Shown one piece after another: positions 9,095 to 18,172 of a DNA stretch of 64,000 nucleotides. This stretch comes from Pseudomonadales bacterium. GTDB lineage: Bacteria > Pseudomonadota > Gammaproteobacteria > Pseudomonadales > Pseudohongiellaceae. How positions within the stretch are numbered: position 1 is the first letter of the stretch; the number at the start of each line of letters is the position of its first letter. A model generated the notes under the pieces. It made no database searches, had not been told where the DNA came from, and was given only the letters and a program-made list of their open reading frames with translations. The stretch spans positions 1 to 64,000 of the forward strand of contig JALRBQ010000027.1 of the NCBI GenBank assembly GCA_023257655.1. Reading direction: 5' to 3'. The translations under genes and the position numbers were made by a program.

Positions 9095-9149
9095 AACCAG
9101 GTCCTGAGCTGATTTCACCCAAGCAGCATGCTGAGGCACTTCTCCGTAT

Positions 9150-9821
9150 TCAGGGCAGGAAAGTCTTGACGCCCGAACTCGTGCCCAAAATTAGCCGATC
9201 CGCTCCCCGTTCCGCAAACAAGCCGTTGGTGACAACACCTACGATTTGATTGAGCTGCCGTTCCAGTTCCCGTGGATTCAGAATTTCCAGATTATAGATA
9301 TCGAGGATGTGGTTGCCATTGTCAGTGACACACGCTTCCCGATAGACTGGATCACCGCCCAGCTTGACGATTTGTCGCGCCACGTAGCTGCGTGACATCG
9401 GAATCACCTCGACAGGCAAGGGGAACTTACCGAGAACCGGGACCAACTTCGACTCATCAGCGATGCAAACGAATTCCTCTGCGACGGCGGCAATGATCTT
9501 TTCACGCGTCAGGGCAGCGCCTCCACCCTTGATCAGCTGCAGGTGTTTATTGCTCTCATCGGCGCCATCCACATAAATCGCAATCCCGTCCACGCTGTTC
9601 AGGTCGTAGACGGGAATACCAAGCTCGCGCAGACGCCGGGCCGACTCATCGGAACTCGCGACGGTGCCAGCGAGTTTGTGTTTGAGCTTGCCTAACTCGG
9701 CAATGAACAGATTAGTTGTTGAACCGGTACCGATACCGATGATCATTTCGTCATCGAGCCGCGCTTCGACATAGTCAAACGCCGCCTTTGCGACTGCCAG
9801 TTTTAATTCATCTTGAGTCAT
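9150..9821 (-). CDS. rpiA: Ribose-5-phosphate isomerase A
   Basis: Interconverts ribose 5-phosphate and ribulose 5-phosphate in the pentose phosphate pathway. The protein is 223 residues when started at the ATG at 9821 ([10 protein letters not shown]), close to E. coli RpiA (219). The frame is open further, to 10067, but the extension lies inside psd and has no family similarity. Motifs are GTGSTT (31-36), SSDES, the catalytic DGADE (85-89) and [11 protein letters not shown] (98-108). It is the last gene of a likely rhdA-psd-rpiA transcription unit, 32 bases after psd. With the transketolase at the left edge, two non-oxidative pentose phosphate enzymes lie in the window. Confidence 0.96.
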   Translation of the reverse strand: MTQDELKLAVAKAAFDYVEARLDDEMIIGIGTGSTTNLFIAELGKLKHKLAGTVASSDESARRLRELGIPVYDLNSVDGIAIYVDGADESNKHLQLIKGGGAALTREKIIAAVAEEFVCIADESKLVPVLGKFPLPVEVIPMSRSYVARQIVKLGGDPVYREACVTDNGNHILDIYNLEILNPRELERQLNQIVGVVTNGLFAERGADRLILGTSSGVKTFLP

Positions 9822-9853
9822 CTTTGATTTCTGCTCCCAGGTTGGCGTTGCGT

Positions 9854-10708
9854 TCAAATAACGTGTTGTCCCAGTAATTGGCCCATGCGCACCGGAGTAT
9901 CGGCAACCAGGTCGGAGGCCAATGTGACACTGCCCGGACCGAATAAAACGATTGCCGTTGAGCCCAATTTGAAACGACCGAGCTCGGCGCCGGTTGGCAG
10001 TGTTATCGCGGGTGCGCGGTTCGAGTAATCTTCGGTGAATCCCTGGCTTTGCAGCGCGCCCGGGCAAACCTGGCCCGACCAGCTGGTTTCAATGGCGGCA
10101 ACGATCATCGCACCTACCAGCACTACAGCCATGGGACCTGCTGCCGTCGTGAACAGGCACACCACACGCTCATTGCGCGCAAATACGCGGGGCACGTTCT
10201 CGGCAGTGAGCTTGTTTACCGAGAACAGCTTGCCTGGCACATAGGTCATCGACTGCAGTTTACCCGTCAGCGGCATGTGCACGCGGTGATAGTCACGGGG
10301 CGACAAATACACGGTCGCAAACACGCCATCCTGAAATTGTTGTGCAATCGCGGCATCGCATGCGAGCAATTCTGCGACGGTATAATCATGACCTTTCGCC
10401 TGAAAAATACGATCGGCATCGATTCCACCCAATTGACTGATGCTGCCGTCTGCCGGACACACAATCGCACCCGATTCTGTTGCAAGTGGCCGCGATCCTG
10501 GTTGCAGTTCCCGTGTGAAGAATGCATTGAAATGGGCGAAGTCGTCCGCTTTTTTGATTACCGCCTCGCTCATGTCGACCTTATACCGCTTGATAAATGC
10601 GCGAATAAGAATTGTGCGACCGGTGTGCATACGTGCCAGGACGCCGACCAGACGCGAAAGCAGATGGTGTGGCAGCAAATACTGCAAGATAATGAACACA
10701 CGTGTCAT
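9854..10708 (-). CDS. psd: Phosphatidylserine decarboxylase proenzyme
   Basis: Makes phosphatidylethanolamine at the inner membrane using a pyruvoyl group generated by self-cleavage. The 284-residue proenzyme has the cleavage motif LGST at 248-251, giving a short alpha chain that starts at Ser250. The other members of the self-cleavage triad are the Asp of CPADGS (near 87) and the His of SPRDYHRVH (near 141). The N-terminal 20-25 residues are hydrophobic, consistent with membrane association. It lies four bases after the rhodanese gene, the same rhdA-psd order as in Pseudomonas, and in the rsgA neighbourhood as in E. coli. Confidence 0.96.
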   Translation of the reverse strand: MTRVFIILQYLLPHHLLSRLVGVLARMHTGRTILIRAFIKRYKVDMSEAVIKKADDFAHFNAFFTRELQPGSRPLATESGAIVCPADGSISQLGGIDADRIFQAKGHDYTVAELLACDAAIAQQFQDGVFATVYLSPRDYHRVHMPLTGKLQSMTYVPGKLFSVNKLTAENVPRVFARNERVVCLFTTAAGPMAVVLVGAMIVAAIETSWSGQVCPGALQSQGFTEDYSNRAPAITLPTGAELGRFKLGSTAIVLFGPGSVTLASDLVADTPVRMGQLLGQHVI

Positions 10709-10712
10709 ATGG

Positions 10713-11540
10713 CTATTGCTTGGGCCCAGTTTCTATCGGTGTATCCGGGAGATTGCCCCACTCGGACCAGGAGCCATCATACGCCTTTATGTCGAGACAC
10801 AGGGCCTTGCCGACGATGTAGGTGAGACCCGAGCGATGGTGGGTCTGACAATGAGTAATGATACGGTGTTGTTCCTTAAGCCCCAGTGCTGCCAGTCGTT
10901 CGGCGATGTCTGGTAGAGGCAACAGACGCAGATCGTTATCCCTGTCCATCAGATCGAGCCAGTCGAGATTAAAGGCGCCAGGAATATGTCCGTTACGCAG
11001 CGCGGTAACTTTTGTGCCCTCGTATTCCTCACGGGAACGCGCATCCCATACGATTGACAGTGGATCGTCGAGACTGCGCTTGACGGCGTCGAGTGGCACG
11101 AGTTGTGATTCGTCAATGTGAGCCGTGTATTCCGTTGGAGCAACTGCCGAGGGTCCGGCCTCCATCGGCAGACCTGCAGCACGCCATGCGTTCAGCCCAC
11201 CATTCAGAAAAGAGTAGTGCCGATGTCCCAGCACGTCCAGTGTCCAGATCAGTCGACCGGCCCAACCACCGCCCTCATCATCATAGGCAATGACATGTTT
11301 GCCAGCAGCGAGACCCACGCGTGAAAACAGGGTGTTAAGTCGCGTTACGTCAGGAAGTTTGCCGACGGCAGGTTTGATCCCGCTGACCAGTTCGCCAGGC
11401 TGGATCAGCGCTGAACCGGGCAGGTGGTGGGTGATAAACACCTGCTCCTGACAGACGCCGATAAGCAGCAGGTCGGAGTCTGGCAGTCTCGTCTGCAAGT
11501 CTTCGATCTCGAGAATCAGGGGGAGAGTTGTTGCTGTCAT
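10713..11540 (-). CDS. rhdA: Thiosulfate sulfurtransferase (tandem rhodanese, RhdA type)
   Basis: Two-domain rhodanese, 275 residues, transferring sulfane sulfur from thiosulfate to cyanide or thiol acceptors. The N-terminal domain (about 1-125) lacks a catalytic Cys. The C-terminal domain carries Cys231 in the loop CQTHHRS, the electropositive active-site loop described for Azotobacter vinelandii RhdA, where the Cys is at position 230. Other supports are GHIPGAFNLDW and the WDARSREEYEG segment. Mercaptopyruvate sulfurtransferases have a different loop, so thiosulfate is the better guess. It is the first gene of the rhdA-psd-rpiA unit. Confidence 0.9.
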   Translation of the reverse strand: MTATTLPLILEIEDLQTRLPDSDLLLIGVCQEQVFITHHLPGSALIQPGELVSGIKPAVGKLPDVTRLNTLFSRVGLAAGKHVIAYDDEGGGWAGRLIWTLDVLGHRHYSFLNGGLNAWRAAGLPMEAGPSAVAPTEYTAHIDESQLVPLDAVKRSLDDPLSIVWDARSREEYEGTKVTALRNGHIPGAFNLDWLDLMDRDNDLRLLPLPDIAERLAALGLKEQHRIITHCQTHHRSGLTYIVGKALCLDIKAYDGSWSEWGNLPDTPIETGPKQ

Positions 11541-11597
11541 AGTTGTTGTGTTCCCGGGGCATTTATTGATCGAGAAAATCTATCCAGTTTACCTGCA

Positions 11598-12623
11598 TCA
11601 GCGACCCGCGTTATCCAGAGATTGCAGAATCTGAAAATAACTGTCGACGCGCTGCGGCGAAATCGCGCCGGCGGCGAGAGCCTTGTTTAGCGCGCAATCC
11701 GGTTCCGTTTGATGGCTGCAATCCCGAAACTTGCACTGGCCTTCAAATTGCCTGAATTCACGAAAACCGGCGAAGACCGCGGAGGCATCGATGTGACCCA
11801 GGCTGAGTTCGCGGATTCCCGGTGAATCAATGAGGTCACAGTCTGGCAGATGGAACAGGCGAGCGGTGGTGGTGGTGTGTGTGCCCTTGGGACCCGCCGT
11901 CGAGAGTGAGCCCACTGCGGCATCATTATTGACACCGAAGCTGTTGATCAAGGACGACTTGCCGACACCGGATTGTCCCACGATAACGGTTGTGAGACCC
12001 GACAGCGACGCCAGCAAAGGGGCGATGCCGGCATTGTCGACAGTCGAAACCCGATGGGTCTCGTAGCCGAGGCCCTCATATAATGACAATAGCTTGTCAA
12101 GCCGCTGATTCGCGATTTCTGCGTGCAGATCGCTTTTATTCAACACCAGCACCGCCTGCAACTGCAGGGTTTCGATGGCTACCAGATAGCGATCGATCAG
12201 ATTCGGGAATGGCTCCGGCAGTGGCGCAATAACCAGCAGTACGCGGTCAATGTTGGCCGCCATCGGTTTGAAATTGCCACTAAAAGCCGGTCGCCCAAAA
12301 ACGCTCTTACGCTCGGCAACAGCGGTGATGACGCCGGTGTCGTTGTCACCCGCCTCCCAGACAACCAGATCACCTGTGACGAGTGCGGGCAGATTGGCGC
12401 GCTGGAAACAGCGTACCGATGTCCCGCTTGAGCTACCTGCCTCGAGTGTTTCGACCAGTAGTTGTTGACCGAGATGGCTGACGATTCGGCCATTGCAGCG
12501 CTCCCCACTAACCCCGTCGCTGCTTTCTCTCGCGCCGCCGGCTTCGTTGCCGCTGACAAGCTCGCGCTGATGGCGCTCGCTGATGCGAGCCTGTTGCTGA
12601 TTGCTGAGTCGGCGTTTCGTCAT
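11598..12623 (-). CDS. rsgA: Ribosome small-subunit biogenesis GTPase RsgA
   Basis: Circularly permuted GTPase that checks maturation of the 30S decoding centre. The ATG at 12623 ([14 protein letters not shown]) matches the E. coli start and gives 341 residues; a longer frame to 12725 is a shadow extension overlapping the orn promoter. Domain order is an OB-fold (about 45-115), the permuted GTPase with NKSD (162-165), GQSGVGKSS (216-224), GTHTTT and DSPG (266-269), and then a zinc knuckle with Cys297, Cys302, His304 and Cys310. It is divergent from orn, the same arrangement as in E. coli, and points towards rhdA-psd. Confidence 0.95.
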   Translation of the reverse strand: MTKRRLSNQQQARISERHQRELVSGNEAGGARESSDGVSGERCNGRIVSHLGQQLLVETLEAGSSSGTSVRCFQRANLPALVTGDLVVWEAGDNDTGVITAVAERKSVFGRPAFSGNFKPMAANIDRVLLVIAPLPEPFPNLIDRYLVAIETLQLQAVLVLNKSDLHAEIANQRLDKLLSLYEGLGYETHRVSTVDNAGIAPLLASLSGLTTVIVGQSGVGKSSLINSFGVNNDAAVGSLSTAGPKGTHTTTTARLFHLPDCDLIDSPGIRELSLGHIDASAVFAGFREFRQFEGQCKFRDCSHQTEPDCALNKALAAGAISPQRVDSYFQILQSLDNAGR

Positions 12624-12697
12624 GGGTTCCAGAGCGGTGGTGGTGTCTGTGGGCTCAACCGCGCCGGGATTATTGCATATTCGCGCCGGGTAAGCTT

Positions 12698-12706
12698 TGC
12701 TACAAT
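12698..12706 (+). promoter_or_regulatory. Candidate extended -10 promoter of orn
   Basis: TGCTACAAT gives a TGn extension plus a five-of-six -10 hexamer, 48 bases before the orn start. No good -35 is seen at 17 bases. It is compatible with a short leader; the assignment is by pattern only. Confidence 0.35.
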
Positions 12707-12754
12707 TCTTTAGCACGCTCACCAACCGACGCGAACAGGGTATCCGAACGATTC

Positions 12755-13297
12755 ATGGACAAACAGCTCAATCTGATCTGGCTCGATTTGGAAATGACAG
12801 GACTGCAGCCGGAAACCGATCTCATCATCGAAATCGCTACTCTGGTCACTGACGCTCAACTGAACATCCTCGCCGAAGGCCCGACCTTGGCGATTCACCA
12901 ATCGGATGCTGCTCTGGCCGCCATGGACGACTGGAATCAGCGACACCATGGCGCTTCCGGTCTGATCGAACGTGTGCGCACTAGTCGAATCGACGAAGCA
13001 GAAGCAACGCGGCAGACGCTCGCCTTCCTTGAACAGTATTCTGTGAAAAATGCCTCTCCCTTGTGCGGCAACAGCATCTGCCAGGATCGTCGCTTCATGG
13101 CGAAGCATATGCCAGAACTGGAAAGCTTCTTTCATTACCGCAATCTTGATGTCAGCACGCTGAAAGAACTGGTGCGTCGCTGGAAACCGGAGTTGTTGCA
13201 GGGCCTGAGCAAACAGGGTTCCCACCAGGCAATGGCGGACATTCGCGACTCCGTGAATGAACTTCGCTACTACCGCCAGAATTTCATCGCGCTCTAG
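12755..13297 (+). CDS. orn: Oligoribonuclease
   Basis: DEDDh-family 3'-5' exoribonuclease that degrades two- to five-base RNAs, including pGpG from cyclic-di-GMP turnover. The 180-residue protein starts [17 protein letters not shown] with the metal ligands Asp11 and Glu13. It continues with [11 protein letters not shown], which carries the third acidic residue, and ends with the [15 protein letters not shown] segment carrying the catalytic His and last Asp. Length matches E. coli Orn (181). Its partner rsgA lies divergently. Orn is usually essential or strongly growth-affecting in gammaproteobacteria. Confidence 0.97.
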   Translation: MDKQLNLIWLDLEMTGLQPETDLIIEIATLVTDAQLNILAEGPTLAIHQSDAALAAMDDWNQRHHGASGLIERVRTSRIDEAEATRQTLAFLEQYSVKNASPLCGNSICQDRRFMAKHMPELESFFHYRNLDVSTLKELVRRWKPELLQGLSKQGSHQAMADIRDSVNELRYYRQNFIAL

Positions 13298-13489
13298 TAA
13301 TTAGCATTGAATCGTGTGCGGGACACAAGGGCTGCACTATTGCCGGACTTGGTCAGGCGCATCTTCCGATCGGGACTGTTACAACAGTAATCTACTCGAC
13401 TGGAAAATACTTTTGGCACTGACCCAACTCCCCGCATCACTCGCAATTCGTCCTTCTGATGAAAACTGCTATTGCCGGAAAGACTAAGG

Positions 13490-14542
13490 CTAATGATGGA
13501 GTTGTTTGAGCGCCCACTCTACGTGTTCGCGTACGAGGGATGAGGGATGCTGGCGGCGCTGCTCAAGTGCAGTGACTATCTTCGCTGAGTGTGGCGCATT
13601 GCCGAGTGCAACAGCGAGGTTCCGTAGCCAGCACTCGTAGCCGATGCGTCGAATGGGTGACCCCGCGGTATTCTCCAAAAATTGCTGTTCAGTCCAATTG
13701 AACAGCTCCACAAGCTCGGTGGAATCGAGTTTGTGACGTGGCGAAAAATCCGCTTCCTTAGTCACTTGAGTAAATTTGTTCCAGGGGCAAACCAGTTGGC
13801 AATCATCACAACCAAACACGCGATTGCCCATAGCCTTACGAAACTGCTCTGGAATAGACGTCCGTAATTCGATAGTCAGATACGAGATGCAGCGGGTCGC
13901 ATCAAGCAGGTTCGGCGCGACGAACGCCTGGGTCGGACACACATCGAGACAGGCTCGGCAAGTGCCGCAGTGTTCACTATCAGGCGTATCGACAGGCAGT
14001 GGCAGGTCTGTAAACAGCTCGCCCAGGAAAAACCAGGAACCTGCCTGCTTGTTGATCAGCATCGTATTCTTGCCAATCCAGCCCAGACCTGATTTCTCTG
14101 CCAACGCGCGTTCAAGCACGGGGGCACTGTCGACGAAGGCGCGATAACCCATCGGCCCGACAAGCCTCTCAATCTTGTCCGCGAGCGCTTGCAGGCGCTT
14201 GCGCATCACCTTGTGATAGTCGCGTCCACGTGCGTAACGTGCAATATATCCGATGCTTTTTTGTTCCAGAGGCTGCAGTGAATTCTGCCGCTCGTTCGCA
14301 TAACCCATCCGCACGCAGATGACACGAATGGTTCCCGGGTGCAATTGATCCGGATGACTGCGCAAGTCATGATTGCGGGCCATATAATTCATGGCTCCAT
14401 GGAAATTCTTCGCGACCCATTCCCGCAGTCGCGGTTCGTAAGCCGACAGATCGATGTCAGTAATTGCCACTTGCTGAAAGCCAAGTTCCACGCCCCAGGA
14501 CTTGATGTCCGCAGCGAGTTGTACATAGTCAACAGCAATCAT
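13490..14542 (-). CDS. queG: Epoxyqueuosine reductase
   Basis: Cobalamin- and iron-sulfur-dependent reduction of epoxyqueuosine to queuosine in the wobble position of GUN tRNAs. In the 350-residue protein, the catalytic Asp138 sits in VDSAPVLER. The first [4Fe-4S] set is CGTCRACLDVC (Cys192, 195, 198, 202) and the second is CDDCQLVCPWN (Cys245, 248, 252), with Cys218 as a likely further ligand. The C-terminal HEAT-like tail (about 270-350) binds tRNA. Proximity to orn is the same as in E. coli, here in convergent orientation. No other queuosine gene is in the window. Confidence 0.95.
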   Translation of the reverse strand: MIAVDYVQLAADIKSWGVELGFQQVAITDIDLSAYEPRLREWVAKNFHGAMNYMARNHDLRSHPDQLHPGTIRVICVRMGYANERQNSLQPLEQKSIGYIARYARGRDYHKVMRKRLQALADKIERLVGPMGYRAFVDSAPVLERALAEKSGLGWIGKNTMLINKQAGSWFFLGELFTDLPLPVDTPDSEHCGTCRACLDVCPTQAFVAPNLLDATRCISYLTIELRTSIPEQFRKAMGNRVFGCDDCQLVCPWNKFTQVTKEADFSPRHKLDSTELVELFNWTEQQFLENTAGSPIRRIGYECWLRNLAVALGNAPHSAKIVTALEQRRQHPSSLVREHVEWALKQLHH

Positions 14543-14550
14543 CGTAGCCG

Positions 14551-15690
14551 CTACAACGCACAGAGAATGGAGGACGCGTTTTCCAATGTTGCAGTGTCCT
14601 TACAGAAGCAGAAACGAATAATGCGGGTATTGGGTGCTTGCGCATAAAACGGCGTGAGAGGAATCGCCGCAACACCTTTTTCCTGCGTGAGCAATTTCAC
14701 AAACGCCATGTCGTCGAGATCGCTGATGGCGCTGTAATCGACGAGTTGAAAATAAGTACCTTGCGAAGGCGTGAAGCTGAATCGGGAGGGCTTGATCAAT
14801 TCGCAGAACTGGTCTCGCTTGGCCTGATAAAATGCCGGTAGCTCCAAGGCGTGTTGCGGGCATTCCTGCATGAAATCGGCCAGTGCATATTGCACGAAAC
14901 TCGAGGTTGTGAACGTTACAAACTGATGCACTTTCCTGAACTCGACGGTGAGCTCGGGGATCGCAACACAGTAGGCCAGCTTCCAACCCGTGGCATGATA
15001 GGTCTTGCCGAAAGAAAACACGGCAAAGCTTCTGGACTTCAGTTCGTCGTGACTCAACACGCTGAGATGCGTGCGGTTGTCATAAACCATGTGCTCATAG
15101 ACTTCGTCTGATAAAACCAGAATCGAAGTATCCCGAATCAACGCGGCCAAGGTATCCAGATCGTTCTGGGTCAAGATACAACCGCAGGGGTTATGGGGTG
15201 TATTGATGATAATCAGGCGAGTTCGCGGCGTAATGGCTGCGCGCACGCGGTCCCAGTCGATATGATAATCCGGCAGGCTCAGCGGAATATGAATGGCGAT
15301 GCCGCCTGCGAGTTTTATCCCCGGTTCGTAGGAGTCATACGCGGGATCGAATACGATCACCTCATCGCCATTACCCACGGTGGCCTGAATTGCATCGAAC
15401 AGGGCCTCGGTGGCGCCCGATGTCACCGTCACTTCGGTCTCCGGATCTGCTGGATAGCCGTACAAGGCAGTGATCTTTTCGGCAATGCGCTGACGTAGAG
15501 GGAGAATGCCTGCCATTGGTGGGTACTGATTCTTGCGGTCATTCAGGTAATGCGCCACCAGTTCCCGCAGACGGTCAGGGCAATCGAAATCCGGAAAGCC
15601 CTGCGACAGGTTGATGGCGTTATAATCCTGAGCCATTTTTGACATAACTGTAAAAATAGTTGTGCCAACATCGGGTAATTTACTTTGCAA
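14551..15690 (-). CDS. PLP-dependent aminotransferase, methionine aminotransferase (YbdL) type
   Basis: Fold-type I class I/II aminotransferase, 379 residues. The Schiff-base lysine is Lys229 in SFGKTYHATGWK. NTPHNP (163-168), DEVYEH (195-200) and the IRFCF stretch with the carboxylate-binding Arg are all present. It follows E. coli YbdL closely through the start QSKLPDVGTTIFT, GFPDFDCP and the end EKGVAAIPLTPFY. YbdL prefers methionine, histidine and phenylalanine. It lies divergently 121 bases from ovoA, which makes a sulfur-amino-acid role, or even service as the PLP lyase partner of ovothiol synthesis, worth testing. It ends eight bases before queG begins, so they may share a transcript. 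Confidence 0.85.
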   Translation of the reverse strand: MQSKLPDVGTTIFTVMSKMAQDYNAINLSQGFPDFDCPDRLRELVAHYLNDRKNQYPPMAGILPLRQRIAEKITALYGYPADPETEVTVTSGATEALFDAIQATVGNGDEVIVFDPAYDSYEPGIKLAGGIAIHIPLSLPDYHIDWDRVRAAITPRTRLIIINTPHNPCGCILTQNDLDTLAALIRDTSILVLSDEVYEHMVYDNRTHLSVLSHDELKSRSFAVFSFGKTYHATGWKLAYCVAIPELTVEFRKVHQFVTFTTSSFVQYALADFMQECPQHALELPAFYQAKRDQFCELIKPSRFSFTPSQGTYFQLVDYSAISDLDDMAFVKLLTQEKGVAAIPLTPFYAQAPNTRIIRFCFCKDTATLENASSILCAL

Positions 15691-15775
15691 GAGGATTCCC
15701 CTACGGTAGGTCTCGTCTAGTCGGGACGGGTTAATGGAATTCTAACCGATCTACCCGGTTAATCAGAGTCACGGG

Positions 15776-15781
15776 TATAAA
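15776..15781 (+). promoter_or_regulatory. Candidate -10 element of ovoA
   Basis: TATAAA, five of six matches, 30 bases before the ovoA start in the divergent gap. No convincing -35 is seen. An inverted repeat (ggtta/taacc, 15730-15746) lies about 30 bases upstream and could be an operator. Confidence 0.3.
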
Positions 15782-15811
15782 ATACAGAACAGAACAAGGC
15801 AGGAACAGGTT

Positions 15812-18136
15812 ATGCCGGGAACAGATCATGCGATGGCCACTAAGGCCACTCGCAACCCAACCACTTTATCGCGAGACGGGCAGCAGATCAGCGCTGCCAG
15901 CCGCCCCCTCCACTCGCTACCGCAGCTCAATCTGCAGGCTGGCAGGGCGGCAGTGCTCGCCTATTTTGAAAACACCTGGGCGCTCACAGAATGCCTGTTT
16001 GCGGGCCTGACCAGCGAAGCGGCATTCCTGGTGCGCCCGTACCACAAGACCCGACATCCATTGATCTTCTATTACACACATCCCGTGTGCTTCTATGTCA
16101 ACAAGCTGCTTGTCAGTGGTCTCATTGACGAACCGGTCAACCCCGCATTCGAATTGTTATTCGAGACCGGCGTCGATGAAATGAACTGGGACGACCTGCA
16201 TGAAGGCAAGGATGATATCTGGCCGAGCCTGGAAGCGGTTAAAGCCTATCGTCAGCAGGTCTACGATCTGGTGAAGGGGATTATCCAGTCGCATCCGTGT
16301 CTGGATGATCCGATTACCATTGATTCACCGGCCTGGGCGTTGGCGATGGCGTTCGAGCATGAACGTATCCACCTCGAAACGTCCAGCGTACTGATGCGGG
16401 AGTTGCCGCTTGAGTACGTCAGGACTCCACCCAACTGGCCGGCGCTGAGCAAGACGGAATCCGCACAGATCTTCGAGCCAGCCGCAGGCGATGATTACCC
16501 GCGTAATTCCCTGATCAAGCTAGCCTCGACTGCAGTAACCCTGGGCAAGCCTGCCGACTGGCCGAGTTTTGGCTGGGACAATGAATACGGACATGACGAG
16601 CGGGATGTGCTCGCCTTCAAGGCATCGAGGTATCTCATCAGTAACGGCGAGTTTCATGAGTTCGTGCGCGCTGGCGGCTATGAGCAAGCCCAGTACTGGA
16701 GTGAACAGGGTTGGCGCTGGCGCCAGTTCCGGAATGTCAAATGGCCAACGTTCTGGGTACAGGCCGGTCCTGCCGGCTCCCATCGCTACAAGCTGCGCAC
16801 GACATTCACCGAGGTGCCCATGCAATGGAGCTGGCCAGCGGTCGTAAATTATTACGAGGCCAAGGCCTACTGTAACTGGCGTAGTGAACGCGATGGTAGC
16901 GCTGTGGCTTATCGGCTGCCCCATGAGGCAGAGCATCTGGCCATGCGAGCGGCCGATCAACGCCATCCGCTGCAGCACGACACCGTCGGAAATCCGGTGC
17001 TCACAGACTGGAGTATGTCACGCACACCACAGCGACTCGTGAATCACAATCTCAAGTTTGGCAGCGAAGGACCGGTTGATGCGTGTGAGGCCAACGAGCT
17101 GGGAATGCACGACACACTGGGTAATGTATGGCAGTGGTGTGAAGATACTTTTCACCCACTGGCCGATTTCGCCTTCCATCCCTATTACACAGACTTTAGC
17201 ACCCCCTGCTTCGACAACGAGCACCAGATGATCCTCGGCGGATCGTTCGTCAGCACCGGCGATGAAGCGAGCATGTGGGCGCGTTTCCATTTCCGACCGC
17301 ACTTCTTCCAACATGCCGGGTTTCGCATCGTGCAGGAGACCGCGTCTGATGCGAAGAGTAACAAGTATGAGACCAGTGAGCTCGTTAACCAGTATCTGCT
17401 GTTTCACTTCGGCAGCGATGCTGAGCAGCGTGATACCGAAATTGCGCAACGCGCACCGTTCCCCTCGGTTTCGAATCTGATCGAGCGCACCGTCGAGTTG
17501 ATGAATGAATACAGCCAGGGAGACCGCAGCGCACTGGATCTTGGTTGCGCCGTCGCACGCAGCAGTTTCGAACTGGCGCGCACGTTCACTCGTGTCATTG
17601 GAATCGATTACAGCGAAGAATTTATCCGTGTCGCCAATCAGCTGAAGCAGGCGGGTGAGCTTTCCTATCGTCGTCGTGAGACAGGACGGCACATGACCGA
17701 GCTCAAGGCGAGGATAGCAACCGAGATCGATCGCTCACGGATCGAATTTCTGCAAGGGGATGCTTCCCGACTTCACGCGATTGAACAGCTCGGTAATACG
17801 CCGTCTGCCCCGTTCGATGCAATTCTGTTGAGCAACCTGTTGTGTCGTCTGGAAGATCCCGAGGCGTGTCTGCATCAGTTCGTTCATTCAGACCGGTGGC
17901 TGGCCAGAGGCGGAATTCTGGTTCTGGCATCGCCAAATACCTGGATGACAGAATATACGCGCACCGAGCGTTTCCTTGATGGACAGGACAGTACCGCTAC
18001 CCTGGCCGCCATCGGGAACCGCTTGCAGGGATTCACACTGCTGCATGAGGAGGATTGCCCCTTCATGATCCGGGAACACCGCCGCAAGTACGAGTATATT
18101 GTTAGTCAGGTGTCAGTCTGGCGGAAGCAGACATAA
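15812..18136 (+). CDS. ovoA: 5-histidylcysteine sulfoxide synthase fused to mercaptohistidine methyltransferase (ovothiol synthase)
   Basis: Bifunctional ovothiol A enzyme of 774 residues. The N-terminal DinB-like domain (about 45-230) carries the non-heme iron set: His90 (YYTHPVCFY) and HERIHLE with His183 and His187. The FGE/sulfatase-like C-type lectin fold follows (about 240-510, ending GGSFVSTGDEASMWARFHFRPHF). It couples cysteine and histidine oxidatively into 5-histidylcysteine sulfoxide. The C-terminal Rossmann methyltransferase (about 540-774) has SAM motif LDLGCAVARSSFELA near 573 and IGIDYSEEF, and N-methylates 5-thiohistidine. EgtB lacks this fused domain, so OvoA is the better call. 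The start follows AGGAAC. A PLP C-S lyase (OvoB) is also needed, and none is annotated beside it except the divergent aminotransferase. Confidence 0.92.
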   Translation: MPGTDHAMATKATRNPTTLSRDGQQISAASRPLHSLPQLNLQAGRAAVLAYFENTWALTECLFAGLTSEAAFLVRPYHKTRHPLIFYYTHPVCFYVNKLLVSGLIDEPVNPAFELLFETGVDEMNWDDLHEGKDDIWPSLEAVKAYRQQVYDLVKGIIQSHPCLDDPITIDSPAWALAMAFEHERIHLETSSVLMRELPLEYVRTPPNWPALSKTESAQIFEPAAGDDYPRNSLIKLASTAVTLGKPADWPSFGWDNEYGHDERDVLAFKASRYLISNGEFHEFVRAGGYEQAQYWSEQGWRWRQFRNVKWPTFWVQAGPAGSHRYKLRTTFTEVPMQWSWPAVVNYYEAKAYCNWRSERDGSAVAYRLPHEAEHLAMRAADQRHPLQHDTVGNPVLTDWSMSRTPQRLVNHNLKFGSEGPVDACEANELGMHDTLGNVWQWCEDTFHPLADFAFHPYYTDFSTPCFDNEHQMILGGSFVSTGDEASMWARFHFRPHFFQHAGFRIVQETASDAKSNKYETSELVNQYLLFHFGSDAEQRDTEIAQRAPFPSVSNLIERTVELMNEYSQGDRSALDLGCAVARSSFELARTFTRVIGIDYSEEFIRVANQLKQAGELSYRRRETGRHMTELKARIATEIDRSRIEFLQGDASRLHAIEQLGNTPSAPFDAILLSNLLCRLEDPEACLHQFVHSDRWLARGGILVLASPNTWMTEYTRTERFLDGQDSTATLAAIGNRLQGFTLLHEEDCPFMIREHRRKYEYIVSQVSVWRKQT

Positions 18137-18137
18137 G

Positions 18138-18162
18138 TGGCGCTCGCTCTTTGCAAGCGCCA
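18138..18162. terminator. Hairpin between convergent ovoA and aguB
   Basis: tggcgct (18138-18144) pairs with agcgcca (18156-18162) around an 11-base loop, in the 36-base gap between the two stop codons. Without a T-tract it is a weak bidirectional terminator candidate. Confidence 0.35.
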
Positions 18163-18172
18163 GCTGTCCGCA

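Noticed and set aside
9062-9130. tRNA-like T-arm (GGTTCGAATCC on the minus strand at 9073-9083)
   Set aside because: The loop fits, but the T stem has a mismatch, no matching acceptor 5' strand is found about 72 bases upstream, and no anticodon arm can be drawn. Treated as part of the inverted repeat.
9822-10067. N-terminal extension of rpiA
   Set aside because: It overlaps the psd 3' part, and RpiA proteins begin at the internal ATG at 9821.
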